Translations under genes and position numbers: made by a program
Part shown: positions 41,990 through 50,346 of the stretch, piece by piece
Position numbering within the stretch: position 1 is the first letter of the stretch
Layout: each line of letters begins with the position of its first letter
Notes under the pieces: model-generated
Databases searched by the model: none
What the model saw: the letters and a program-made list of their open reading frames with translations, nothing else
What the model was told of the DNA's origin: nothing
From: Fodinibacter luteus
GTDB lineage: Bacteria; Actinomycetota; Actinomycetes; Actinomycetales; Dermatophilaceae
NCBI RefSeq assembly: GCF_039541575.1
Contig: NZ_BAABGM010000013.1
Location: 124,001 to 188,000, forward strand
Length of the DNA: 64,000 bases
Direction: 5' to 3'

Positions 41990-42961
41990 GTGGCTGCTCT
42001 GGTTGGCCCCGACGCGGACGGGATGCTCGAGGTCGACGGTGGCGCTGCGGTCTACTGGGAACAGTGCGGACCAAGCGACGGGGTGCCGGCCGTGTATCTG
42101 CACGGCGGTCCGGGTGGCGGGCTGGGCACGAGCCAGTACCGCACCCGCTTCGACCTGTCCCGGACCCGGGTCGTCGGGATCGATCAGCGAGGGTGCGGCC
42201 GGTCCGTTCCTCATGCCTCGGACCCGCAGGTCTCGCTGTCAGACAACACGACCACGCAGTTGATCGCCGACCTGGAGCGTGTGCGCGAGCATCTGAGCAT
42301 CGACGCCTGGATCCTCAACGGGGCATCGTGGGGCTCGACCCTGGCGCTGGCATACGCGCAAGAAAACCCGCATCGGGTGCTCGGCATCGTGCTGTATGCC
42401 GTCACCACGACCAGCCGTTGCGAGGTGGACTGGGTCACCGAAGGCATGCGGGCGGTGTTCCCCGAAGCCTGGGACCGCCTCGCTTCCCACGCCGAGGCTG
42501 CCGGACTGGGCTACCGGCGCGGGCATGGCCGGCTCGTCCAGGCCTACGCGCATTTGATGAACTCCCCTGATCTCGCCGTGCGTGAGGCCGCATCACAGGA
42601 GTGGGCGCTGTGGGAAGACACGCACATCTCGATCGGCGTCGGTCAGTTCAAGAGGGACACCCGCTGGGACGACCCACGGTTCCGGCACGCGTTCGTCCGG
42701 CTCACGACGCACTACTGGTCGCACGACGGCTTCTGCGATCCCCCGATCCTGGAGCAGATGCACCGACTCGAAGGCATCCCCGGCATGCTCATTCACGGCA
42801 GGCGGGACATCTCGTCGCCCGCCGCGACTCCTTGGGAGCTGCACCGTCGCTGGCACGGCTCGACGCTGCGCATCGACGAAGGTGACGGCCATGGCGGCAC
42901 CTCCATGGCGCGGTCCTGGCGCATCGCTAACGACGCACTCACCAGCCGGATCCAACACTGA
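41990..42961 (+). CDS. Proline iminopeptidase-type alpha/beta hydrolase
   Basis: A 323-residue S33-family peptidase that should release N-terminal proline. Motifs: YLHGGPGGGLGTS (oxyanion region) near 37-49, DQRGCGRSVPHA near 70, nucleophile elbow GASWGSTLALAYAQENP near 108-124 (Ser in GxSWGS), acid Asp in LIHGRRDISSP, and His in GDGHGGTSM. PIPs usually read GGSWGS, so the small change is noteworthy. GTG 41990 is taken as the start because the family begins just after it. A GTG at 41966 is also possible. Confidence 0.85.
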   Translation: MAALVGPDADGMLEVDGGAAVYWEQCGPSDGVPAVYLHGGPGGGLGTSQYRTRFDLSRTRVVGIDQRGCGRSVPHASDPQVSLSDNTTTQLIADLERVREHLSIDAWILNGASWGSTLALAYAQENPHRVLGIVLYAVTTTSRCEVDWVTEGMRAVFPEAWDRLASHAEAAGLGYRRGHGRLVQAYAHLMNSPDLAVREAASQEWALWEDTHISIGVGQFKRDTRWDDPRFRHAFVRLTTHYWSHDGFCDPPILEQMHRLEGIPGMLIHGRRDISSPAATPWELHRRWHGSTLRIDEGDGHGGTSMARSWRIANDALTSRIQH

Positions 42962-43055
42962 CCGGTCCACCACGAAAGAGAGCGCCACACCTGCCCCACT
43001 TCACCGCCCGCAACTGGGCATCCGTCCGCGCTCGGGACGTCCTGGCCTTTGCCGT

Positions 43056-45107
43056 TCAGGCCGGTCGGCCGCTAAGCACTACGACGGACCGGGCCTGCAC
43101 TGCCAGCGCACCGTGGGGGACTGTGGGGGCGGCGGTGGATGGGTCCGGTGGTCGGCTCGAACTGGTGTCGGCCAGGACCCGCCAGGACCCCGGGACCTGG
43201 ATGGTGAACTCCAGCGGCGCCGAGTACGCGTTGACCATCACGTACAGGTCGTCCTCGTCGTAGGTCGCCCCGGACAGGTGCCAGGCGATGGTGTGTGACG
43301 TTGCCGACAGGTCGGGCGCACCGGTGGTGCCGAACCACTGCACGTCCTCGCGCCAGAACCGGCTCCGGGCGATGCTGCGCCGGGACTTGCGCAGCGCGAT
43401 CATGCCCTTGACGAACTCGAACAGGTCGCGGTGCGTTTCGAGGCGGTCCCAGTCGAGCCAGGTCGTCTCGTTGTCCTGGTTGTACGGGTTGTTGTTTCCG
43501 CGCTGGGTGTTGGCGAACTCGTCACCGGCCACGATCATCGGGGCGCCGTTGCTCAGCATCATCAGCGCGAAGAAGTTCCTCATCTGCTGCACGCGCAGCG
43601 CCAGAACCTCATCCGGCACTGATTCGTCGCCCTCCCACCCGCTGTTCCAGCTGCGGTTGTCGCTGGCGCCGTCGTTTCCGCCGTGGCCGTTGGCCTCGTT
43701 GTGCCGCTCGTTGTAGGACACCAGGTCGTACAGGCAGAACCCGTCGTGGGCGGTGACGAAGTTGATGCTCTGGTAGGGCCGGTAGACGTCGCCCGGCCCG
43801 TCGGGGAACAGGTCAGCGCTGCCATAGACCCGGGTCATCAACGCCGGAACGAGGCCGTCGTCGCCCTTGACGAAGCCCCGGACGTCGTCGCGGAAGCGGC
43901 CGTTCCACTGCCGCCACATGATGCCGGGGAAGGAGCGGCCGAGCAGGTAGGCGCCCATGTCCCAGGCCTCTGCCACCACCTTGACGTCCTGTTGGGCGGC
44001 AAGCACACCGATCTCGCTGATCAGCGGTGGGGTGTCAGTCGGGTCGAATGCTCCGTCGGCGTCCCGGGCCAGGATGGACGCCAGGTCGAACCGGAACCCG
44101 TCGACGCCCAGCTCGGCCCAGTGCCGCAGGCTGCGCAGCACCAGCGCCCGCATGGCAATGTCGGCCCCTTGGGTGGTGTTGCCGCACCCGGAGTGGTCCA
44201 CGTACGAGCCGTCCTCGGCGACGATGTAGTAGGAGTCGTTGTCGATTCCGCGCAGGTTGTACGTCGGCCCGCAGGGGTCGCCTTCACAGGTGTGGTTGTA
44301 GACCACGTCCAGCCACACCTCGATGCCGGCGGCGTGCATCGCGGTGACCATGTCACGGAACTCGGTCACCGGGTCGTCGACGGCGTAGAGGTGGTGCGGG
44401 GCGAAGAAGCTCATCGTCATGTACCCCCAGTAGTTGCCCTCCTGGGGGTCGAACTGCTGCACCGGAAGCAGCTCGAGGACGGTGATCCCGAGCTCGGTGA
44501 GATACGGGATCTTCTCGACCAAGGCGCTGAAGGTGCCCCGGCGGTCGGCCGCCACACCGCTGTTCTCACGAGCCGTGAACCCCTTGACGTGGGCTTCATA
44601 GATGACCGTGTCGTGCGTGTGTCGTGGCGCTGCTGTCGGTGCCGGCTCCTGGCCCGAGGTGGCGTGGGGCAGGCAGCCGAGCACGGTCATCCCGTCGTTG
44701 GGCCCGTCGCCGCGCGCCGCCTCGCGCGAGAACGTGTCGGGGAAGTGCAGCCGGTGCGCGTAGGGATCACAGAGCACCTTGGCGGGCACGAAGTGGTTGC
44801 GCCCTGCGGAAGGGCCATCGACCTTGTAGGCGTAGTACGCCGCACCGGGAACGCGGGCGGCGCTGACCATGCAGTGCCAGATCCGGCCGGTCTTGTGCAC
44901 CAGAGGATCGTGCGCGACCTGCAGGATCGGCGTGGCCACATCATCGGCACCGTAGATCAGGAGCGTCACGCTGCTCGCGGCCCGCGAGTACAGCGCAAAG
45001 TTCCATGCCTGCTCCGAGTCCACCCAGGTCGCCCCAAGCGGGGCGGGGGCGCCCTCCTCGCGCTCCCATGCCTCGATCGTGCTCAGGCTACCCATCCGCG
45101 AAGTCAT
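43056..45107 (-). CDS. glgX: Glycogen debranching enzyme, isoamylase/GlgX type (GH13)
   Basis: Hydrolyses alpha-1,6 branches of glycogen, releasing short maltodextrins. About 683 residues: an N-terminal CBM48 region (PLGATWVDSEQAWNFALYSRAASSVTLLIYG) precedes the GH13 barrel with DVVYNHT, the nucleophile Asp in VDGFRFDLAS, the acid Glu in VVAEAWDMG and the stabiliser Asp in NFVTAHDGF. GDEFANTQRGNNNPYNQDN is typical of GlgX/TreX. The start could be ATG 45107 or 45095. It is the largest intact island gene, but no other glycogen gene is near. Confidence 0.92.
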   Translation of the reverse strand: MTSRMGSLSTIEAWEREEGAPAPLGATWVDSEQAWNFALYSRAASSVTLLIYGADDVATPILQVAHDPLVHKTGRIWHCMVSAARVPGAAYYAYKVDGPSAGRNHFVPAKVLCDPYAHRLHFPDTFSREAARGDGPNDGMTVLGCLPHATSGQEPAPTAAPRHTHDTVIYEAHVKGFTARENSGVAADRRGTFSALVEKIPYLTELGITVLELLPVQQFDPQEGNYWGYMTMSFFAPHHLYAVDDPVTEFRDMVTAMHAAGIEVWLDVVYNHTCEGDPCGPTYNLRGIDNDSYYIVAEDGSYVDHSGCGNTTQGADIAMRALVLRSLRHWAELGVDGFRFDLASILARDADGAFDPTDTPPLISEIGVLAAQQDVKVVAEAWDMGAYLLGRSFPGIMWRQWNGRFRDDVRGFVKGDDGLVPALMTRVYGSADLFPDGPGDVYRPYQSINFVTAHDGFCLYDLVSYNERHNEANGHGGNDGASDNRSWNSGWEGDESVPDEVLALRVQQMRNFFALMMLSNGAPMIVAGDEFANTQRGNNNPYNQDNETTWLDWDRLETHRDLFEFVKGMIALRKSRRSIARSRFWREDVQWFGTTGAPDLSATSHTIAWHLSGATYDEDDLYVMVNAYSAPLEFTIQVPGSWRVLADTSSSRPPDPSTAAPTVPHGALAVQARSVVVLSGRPA

Positions 45108-45319
45108 CCCGGTCCCCGATCGAAGTGGAAGATATCTAGACCGCCAGGTCAGCGGGCGCCGGCAGGAATGCCCCGACATCGAAGCCGATCATGACACGGA
45201 CCACACAAAGACCAGCGCGAGCCGGGCTGCGGGACCGCCTCCATGCAAGACGGCCAACCGACCGCACCTGCGTCTCTGCCGCGAAACGGGCGGGCGATCG
45301 AGCAGCTTGGCCTTGACTC

Positions 45320-45564
45320 TCACGGCAGCAGGTCCAGGTACTTCTTGCGCGGGCCGGCATCGCGTGGATGATCACCTGATCGCCGCTGTCGAAGACGAGC
45401 ACGACGGTCTCGAGTAGCCGCGCCCGGGTGTCGATGCGTAGGCGCAGTTCACGCTCAGGGTTCTCCTCCTCGGTGAGCGGCTCGATCTGCAGCGCCCGCT
45501 CGGCGGCCCGGACGGCATCCTCCGCGCCTACCCCGTGTCTGAGGGCGCTGGGGTGGACCTTCAC
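45320..45564 (-). pseudogene. Toxin-like partner of a CopG/RHH antitoxin, C-terminal frameshift
   Basis: The product from GTG 45564 begins KVHPSALRHGVGAEDAVRAAERALQIE and continues LRLRIDTRARLLETVVLVFDSGDQVIIHAMPAR. It should end KKYLDLLP at 45320, a small family I recall next to CopG-type antitoxins. A one-base loss near 45345 instead sends the frame into an unrelated tail that runs to 45136. Its start overlaps the antitoxin stop by 4 nt (GTGA). The toxic activity, if any, is not known to me. Confidence 0.6.
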
Positions 45565-45789
45565 GCGGCGAAGCTCGCCAGTGCTGCCCGGATCGCTTCG
45601 GATCGGCTCATCTCGTGCTTGGAGGCCGCAGCATCGAGGGCTTCCAGCTCCTCAGCGGTCAGCCGGACCGCGACCACCTGCATCGGCTCGGCGCCACGTC
45701 CGGGTCGGCCCCGGCCGCGACGCTTGAGGGCCTCGACGTCGTAGCCGGCCCCGGCCTCGTCGGCCCCCGCATGGCTGCTCGTCGCTCAC
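45561..45789 (-). pseudogene. Ribbon-helix-helix (CopG/VapB-like) antitoxin with an N-terminal frameshift
   Basis: The RHH domain reads VVAVRLTAEELEALDAAASKHEMSRSEAIRAALASFAA up to the stop at 45561. It is preceded by a basic AGYDVEALKRRGRGRPGRGAEP in the same frame. The likely start (GTG 45789, VSDE) is in another frame, with a one-base shift near 45777. Without a shift, translation could start only at an internal ATG giving 40 residues. The coupling to the toxin-like gene is intact. Confidence 0.6.
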
Positions 45790-45848
45790 CACCAGACACA
45801 TCGTGTGACGAAAGTGGGTTCGAGGGGAAGGGCCCTGACATCACGCGA

Positions 45849-45871
45849 GTAGCCCTCATCGCCGCGTGCCG
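45849..45871 (+). repeat. Island intergenic motif, copy G
   Basis: The copy contains CTCATCGCCGCGTG, identical to copy D. It lies between the antitoxin and the second SRPBCC gene. Confidence 0.42.
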
Positions 45872-45949
45872 CGTAGCTTCATGCCATGGGAGCCCGACTG
45901 ATCGCGGCGCCAGAGTTCGGCAGGTGCGTTGGGCGCGGTCAACGGCATC

Positions 45950-46439
45950 TCACGCCGGTGGCGCGGTGTGCTTCTGGGCGATGTATCGCTCCATGCCGGC
46001 GTAACCGTCGCGCATCAGGCCTGAGTGGCCTGCGCCGATGTCGACCAGCCGCGCCATGATCCCCATGACCAGGCCGTGGGTCTGCGGCTGCCGGTCATTG
46101 CGGATGCGGGTGCGACCCTCGGCAACCCGCTCGGTGGTCAAGACCGCGTGGCCGCGGAAGGCGCCGTCGAAGTACTCCGTGACGACTCGACCGGGCTCGC
46201 GCTGGGTGACCCGTGTGACGAACCTGGCGGCACCCGGCCCCGTCTGCGCGTCCATGGGTGGCCACCCGGTAGTCCGTGACCGTGCCGATGTGGTGAGGCG
46301 AGCGGCCATCACGGGTTCGCATCCGCACCTTCGGGCCCCACCAGTGGCTGCGTCCGGCGGCCTCGTCGGCAAACGCCTCCTCGATCTGCCCCGGAGTCGC
46401 TTGGATGACTGCTTCATCGACGATGTGGAACGTCACCAT
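45950..46439 (-). pseudogene. SRPBCC family protein, duplicated and frameshifted copy
   Basis: Paralogue of the gene at 40490-40978. The start VTFHIVDEAVIQATPGQIEEAFADEAAGRSHWWGPKV and middle GTVTDYRVATHGRAD lie in one frame. The rest (TGPGAARFVTRVTQREPGRVVTEYFDGAFRGHAVLTTERV to the end) lies in another, with a one-base shift near 46250. The region upstream of both copies is also similar (GTGAGA, then a CGTACACCC-like stretch), so the duplication included the promoter. The intact copy may cover the function. Confidence 0.75.
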
Positions 46440-46589
46440 GGCGATCCCCCGTTCGTGAGATCTCTGCAGTCCTCCGTACACCCGTGGTGAGGGGGCGGCG
46501 TGGCGGTGTGGCGAACGAGACGAAAGCCCTCCACCGCAGCAGGTGCCGGGCTCGACCGGTTGCCACGACCTCGGTCCTACGCTGGGTGG

Positions 46590-47059
46590 ATGCTCGACCT
46601 GGACGCCATCGACGTCGAGGAGATCGCCACCGCGCTGGCAGATCAGACCGACTACGAGCATCGATGGTTGATCGACCCGAGAACGGGCGAGCTTGTCTTG
46701 TGGACCAGCGACCTGGGCGTCGATGGCGAGAACCCGGTCGAGCTCGACGAGCTGGACCTGATCCTGATCGACCCTCTCCCGCCCTACGTCTGGTACCAGG
46801 ACATGGTCGACTTCGCCGAGGGCATCAGCGACCGCGGCGCCGGCGAGCAACGAGGCCGCTGTCTGGAGGGCAAGGGCGCGTTCCGGCGCTTCAAGAGCAC
46901 GCTCTACCAGGGCACCCCGAGCTGATCTCGGCCTGGCACGCCCTGCGGGACGCCAGGGCACGAATCCGCGCCGTGCAGTGGCTGGCGGACGAAGGACTGA
47001 TCACCGAAGACGCCGCCCAACAGTTCCAGCGAGAGCAGCACGAGCCCGCCCTGCCGTGA
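46590..47059 (+). pseudogene. UPF0158 family protein, frameshifted
   Basis: Small soluble protein of unknown function. The first frame has LDLDAIDVEEIATALADQ, EHRWLIDPRTGELVLW, IDPLPPYVWYQDMVDFAEGISDR and RFKSTLYQ, then stops at 46925. The family's remaining segment (HPELISAWHALRDARARIRAVQWLADEGLI) continues in another frame to 47059. One base is missing near 46908. ATG 46590 lies 6 nt after TACGCT (46578-46583), so the start is well supported although the frame is open upstream. Confidence 0.78.
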
Positions 47060-47304
47060 AGCCGAGCACCGCGGAGTCGACTACAACTGCGTGGTTTCGC
47101 CCTGTGCCCTATCGCCGCCAACGGGCGTGGCGTCCGTGATTCGGTGGCTGGCTCGCGGGCAGGGTGCCGCGCGGCTGGGCAGTGGCGAAGCTCGCGCATC
47201 AGGTCATGACCACCAAGGATGCTTTCCGAAGCCGGTGGCGGGACGCTCGTGCTTGGCCGGACAGGCTGTGCCCCCCTGAGCGATGGCGCGTGGACCTGTA
47301 AGCG

Positions 47305-47336
47305 CTTGACGTTGTCACGGTGTCAAGGTCTTTGAT
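47305..47336 (+). promoter_or_regulatory. MerR-type promoter with 19-bp spacer and dyad
   Basis: -35 TTGACG (47306-47311) and -10 TTTGAT (47331-47336) are separated by 19 bp, the over-long spacing MerR regulators act on. The inverted repeat CTTGAC (47305-47310) and GTCAAG (47322-47327) spans the spacer. It lies 22 bp before the HEAT gene that is followed by a MerR-HEAT gene, so autoregulation of the pair is likely. Confidence 0.7.
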
Positions 47337-47357
47337 GGATGCAGGAGGTGGTCCCAG

Positions 47358-48035
47358 ATGACCCAGGAGAACGCCCGGAGGATGCGCCAGGTGACCGCGG
47401 CGCTCGCGTCTTCACGCACCGAGGTTCGGCTCGCGGCGGCCCTGAGTGCCGGCTCGAACCCAGAGCTGGAGCTCGTCGACGTGCTGGTGGCGCGGTGCGC
47501 GGTCGAGTCGGACTTCTTCGTTCGCGACATGCTCACCTGGGCGTTGACCCAGCATGACCACAACGCCGTGGTGGACCGGCTGCTGCCCGAGCTCACCTCA
47601 CCGGTGGCCCGGGCTCGGGGCCAGGCACTGCACACGCTCGCCAAGATCGGCGACCCGAGGGCGTGGGCCGCGATCGGCCCGCAGCTGCTCATCGACGCCG
47701 ACGACGAGGTGGCGCGAACCGCCTGGCGCACCGCCGCCGGCCTCGTTCCGCACGGTGCCGAACAACGGCTCGCCGAGCTGCTGGGCACGCAGCTCGGGCG
47801 TGGGCCGCGAGATGTCCGACTGAGCCTGAGCCAGGCACTGATGATGCTGGGCGAGGCGGCAGTACCAGTCGTGGAGGCGGCGTGCGACGCGTCCGATGAG
47901 GCCGTGCGGGCGCACGCCATCGCCACCCTGAGGCTCATCGAGGACCCGGACTCGGCGTTCGAGCTGGCGGTCGAGGAGGCGAAGCGGGTTCGTACGCTGC
48001 GGGGGGCGCCCTTGGTCGGGACCGACGCATGCTGA
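47358..48035 (+). CDS. HEAT-repeat protein paired with MerR-HEAT regulator
   Basis: A 225-residue soluble protein of tandem helical HEAT-like repeats: SSRTEVRLAAALSA, SPVARARGQALHTLAKIGDPRAW, DADDEVARTAWRTAAGLV, RDVRLSLSQALMMLGEAAVP, SDEAVRAHAIATLRLIEDPDS. There is no enzyme motif. HEAT arrays bind proteins, so it likely pairs with another HEAT protein. AGGAGG lies 9 nt before the ATG. The MerR-HEAT gene overlaps its stop by 7 nt, so the two are co-translated. Confidence 0.8.
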   Translation: MTQENARRMRQVTAALASSRTEVRLAAALSAGSNPELELVDVLVARCAVESDFFVRDMLTWALTQHDHNAVVDRLLPELTSPVARARGQALHTLAKIGDPRAWAAIGPQLLIDADDEVARTAWRTAAGLVPHGAEQRLAELLGTQLGRGPRDVRLSLSQALMMLGEAAVPVVEAACDASDEAVRAHAIATLRLIEDPDSAFELAVEEAKRVRTLRGAPLVGTDAC

Positions 48036-49072
48036 TCGGCGAGGTGGCGCAGCGGTCCGGGATCAGCTCCCGGATGCTGCGCCACTACGACCGGACCGGC
48101 GTGGTCTCTCCGAGCGGCCGCACCCCGGGGGGCTACCGGGACTACACCGACGAGGAGCTCCGCCGGCTGTTCTACGCCGAGGCTCTGCGCTCACTGGGCC
48201 TGACCCTCAAGGAAGTCGCGGCGGCCCTGGACACCCCGGACTTCGTTCCGGTCACCCTCGTGGAGCAGCTGATCGACCGGACCCGCGAACGGATCCGGCA
48301 ACACCAGCAGCTCCTGCGGACGCTCGAGCGGGTCCACGGCAGCGACCCCGCGGACTGGGCGGACGTCCTGCACACGATGGGGCTGCTGCGTGGGCTGGAA
48401 GCGACCAGCCCGTCGGCCCGCCACCGGTTCGCGCTCTCGCTGTCCGACCCACTGGGGCGTGACGTGCCGTTGGTGGTCGAGGCGGCCCTCAGCGAGCCGG
48501 ATCCGGCTGTGGCCGGATCACTGCGCTGGGCGCTTGCCCGAGCCGGAGATGCCGCGGTGCCGCTCCTGCGGGAAGCGCTCGACTGCGCGGACGCCGACCG
48601 CCGCCGTCGCGCGGTCGAGGCACTCGAGAAGGTCAACACCGCCACCTCGAGAGCCGCGCTCGCACAGGCCCTCCCCCACCACGACCCGTTGGTGAACCGC
48701 CGCGCCGCCCTCGCCGCCGGCGCTGACGGCGACCCAGCATCGATCCCAGTACTGACCGGCCTCATCGTCGAGGGCCACGACGACGGCGACGCCGCGGGCA
48801 CCCTCGGCGCGCTCGCCGAACGGCACGGGCTTGCCCTGGAGGTCGATCGCGCCATCGCACGGGCACTGGCCGACGGCAGACCTGAGCAGCGACTACGACT
48901 GACCAGCGCCCTCGCCGACATCCCCGGCCCGATGGCCGTGCAGCGGCTCCGCGAGCTGACCTCGGATCCCGACCGGCGCGTCGCGTCGGCCGCCCGCTTC
49001 GCCCTCGAGGAGACCAAGAGCCGCACACTGCCCGACCGTGAGGCTCCAGCCCGGCGTCCGCGCCCCCGATGA
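48029..49072 (+). CDS. MerR-family regulator with C-terminal HEAT repeats
   Basis: A 347-residue protein. The N-terminal MerR DNA-binding domain (LIGEVAQRSGISSRMLRHYDRTGVVSP, GGYRDYTDEELRRL, LRSLGLTLKEVAAAL) is followed by the dimerisation helix near 80-105. HEAT-like repeats then occupy about 130-335 (LVVEAALSEPDPAVAGSLRWALARAGDAAVPLL, ADADRRRRAVEALEKV, PHHDPLVNRRAALAAG, SDPDRRVASAARFALEE). There is no metal-binding cysteine or drug-binding GyrI-like domain, so the signal may be a protein or the HEAT partner. It probably controls the promoter at 47305-47336. Confidence 0.85.
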   Translation: MLIGEVAQRSGISSRMLRHYDRTGVVSPSGRTPGGYRDYTDEELRRLFYAEALRSLGLTLKEVAAALDTPDFVPVTLVEQLIDRTRERIRQHQQLLRTLERVHGSDPADWADVLHTMGLLRGLEATSPSARHRFALSLSDPLGRDVPLVVEAALSEPDPAVAGSLRWALARAGDAAVPLLREALDCADADRRRRAVEALEKVNTATSRAALAQALPHHDPLVNRRAALAAGADGDPASIPVLTGLIVEGHDDGDAAGTLGALAERHGLALEVDRAIARALADGRPEQRLRLTSALADIPGPMAVQRLRELTSDPDRRVASAARFALEETKSRTLPDREAPARRPRPR

Positions 49073-49132
49073 CCGGGCGGCGACAGGGTGGGACGGACCA
49101 GGTTTCGGATCGCACACGGCAGCCGACTCTAC

Positions 49133-49147
49133 GTGCGTCTCAACGCC
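49133..49147 (+). repeat. Island intergenic motif, half copy J
   Basis: Same 15-mer as 41859-41873, placed 60 bp after the MerR-HEAT stop. Confidence 0.4.
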
Positions 49148-49196
49148 GACTGGCGACCTCGGATCGCGACATGTCCGGACGTTCGTGCACCTTGCT

Positions 49197-49469
49197 TCAC
49201 GTGCTGCTGCGCTTGGGATCCGGGGGTGGCGGATCGCCACCTGCTGAACGCTGTCGGCCGTGGCCGACAAAGAAGGTCGGATCGATGCAACTCCTCGCCC
49301 CGACGTCGGCGGACGAGCAATCGGCCTCCGACCCGTGCTGGGCCACCCTGGCCAAGGCGTTCCGCGCGTGATCGATATCAGGAATCGGGTACTTCTCCTG
49401 CTCCGGCAAGGCGAACGACGACTTCTTCAGCTTCTTGCGGTTGGCGGCGTTACTGAGATCCTTCGCCAT
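49197..49469 (-). CDS. Small DUF6582-like protein with an abnormal C-terminus
   Basis: A 90-residue product. The first half (AKDLSNAANRKKLKKSSFALPEQEKYPIPDIDHARNALARVAQHG) resembles small proteins of the type LP..YPI.D..HA.NAL.RV.QHG, tentatively DUF6582-like. The second half is Cys/Ser/Pro-rich and unlike the family, so a frameshift near 49330 is likely. The ATG at 49469 follows GGAGG. Function is unknown. Confidence 0.55.
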   Translation of the reverse strand: MAKDLSNAANRKKLKKSSFALPEQEKYPIPDIDHARNALARVAQHGSEADCSSADVGARSCIDPTFFVGHGRQRSAGGDPPPPDPKRSST

Positions 49470-49729
49470 CCCAGGCCTCCTTCGGTGAGCTTGTGGTTTG
49501 GTTGTACCCGCACAGCGCTTCGCCAAGCTCGCGGTAGCACCACTCGTGCCGACCGCGTCGTTTCGCCGTCTGCCGACCCCTCGGTCTGCGTCAGGCGCCC
49601 TGTCGCGTGCCCGTCGCGTCCCTCACCCAGCGATCGACCCAAGGAGCTGCGGCAGGTCGGCCGACGGCGGGTCTCGCCATACGCACGGGGACGGCGTACG
49701 GTCAGTGGCTTCAAGGGAGGTCGAGGCCG

Positions 49730-50287
49730 ATGGATCCCCGAGACGACGCTCCCGTGCTGCCGGTCCAGCACCAAGTGCACCGACCGCTCCCCTCGACGTT
49801 CCCTGTGCCCGAGCTCGCCGCGGACTCCTCCTCGAGTGGGCGGCACACCCGACGCGGCCGCGAGGCCATCGGTGAGCTGCCTGAGGAGCTTGCGCTCCCG
49901 CCGGTTGCTCACTGGTCCGAGGACCATCGCCGGTTGATGACCGACTCCTTCCTCACCTCTGCGGCATGGGCTCCGGACGAGGGAGCGACCCTGACGCTGC
50001 GCTGGCCGCCACAGGCTCACCTCGACGACCCGGGCGACATCACCGAATGCACCGTGTACTGGTGCCGGGAGCACGCGAGTGCCTTCGACCCCGTCTGCCT
50101 GGACTGCGAAGGACCCCTGGCCCGCGTTCCCGAGGTCACGCCCGCGGTGTGGCGGTGGGTCGTGCGGGTCGAGACCTGGCTCCCGACCGGGACGGGCTCC
50201 GGTTCGGTGCTGGACACCGTCCAGGACGTCCACGTCATGACGACCACCATGGACCCGAGGCACGTCGACTACCGGCGAGACACCTGA
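49730..50287 (+). CDS. Hypothetical protein at the right island edge
   Basis: A 185-residue soluble acidic protein starting MDPRDDAPVLPVQHQ. After a polar, low-complexity N-terminus, the second half looks folded: ATLTLRWPPQAHLDDPGDITECTVYWCREHASAFDPVCLDCEGPLARVPEVTPAVWRWVVRVETWL. The CxxxxC...CxDC pattern could bind a metal. I do not recognise the family. GGGAGG lies before the ATG. It is the last gene before the core-like M28 peptidase. Confidence 0.6.
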   Translation: MDPRDDAPVLPVQHQVHRPLPSTFPVPELAADSSSSGRHTRRGREAIGELPEELALPPVAHWSEDHRRLMTDSFLTSAAWAPDEGATLTLRWPPQAHLDDPGDITECTVYWCREHASAFDPVCLDCEGPLARVPEVTPAVWRWVVRVETWLPTGTGSGSVLDTVQDVHVMTTTMDPRHVDYRRDT

Positions 50288-50346
50288 CCGCCGCTCATCG
50301 GCTCAACCGGCCCGCCGGGAAGGCGAGATGGACCACGGGGGCGCGC

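Noticed and set aside
27907..49147. Classical integron attC sites for the repeated island motif
   Set aside because: The motif lacks the RYYYAAC/GTTRRRY core pair, no integron integrase is present, and genes point both ways. I kept it only as an unexplained repeat.
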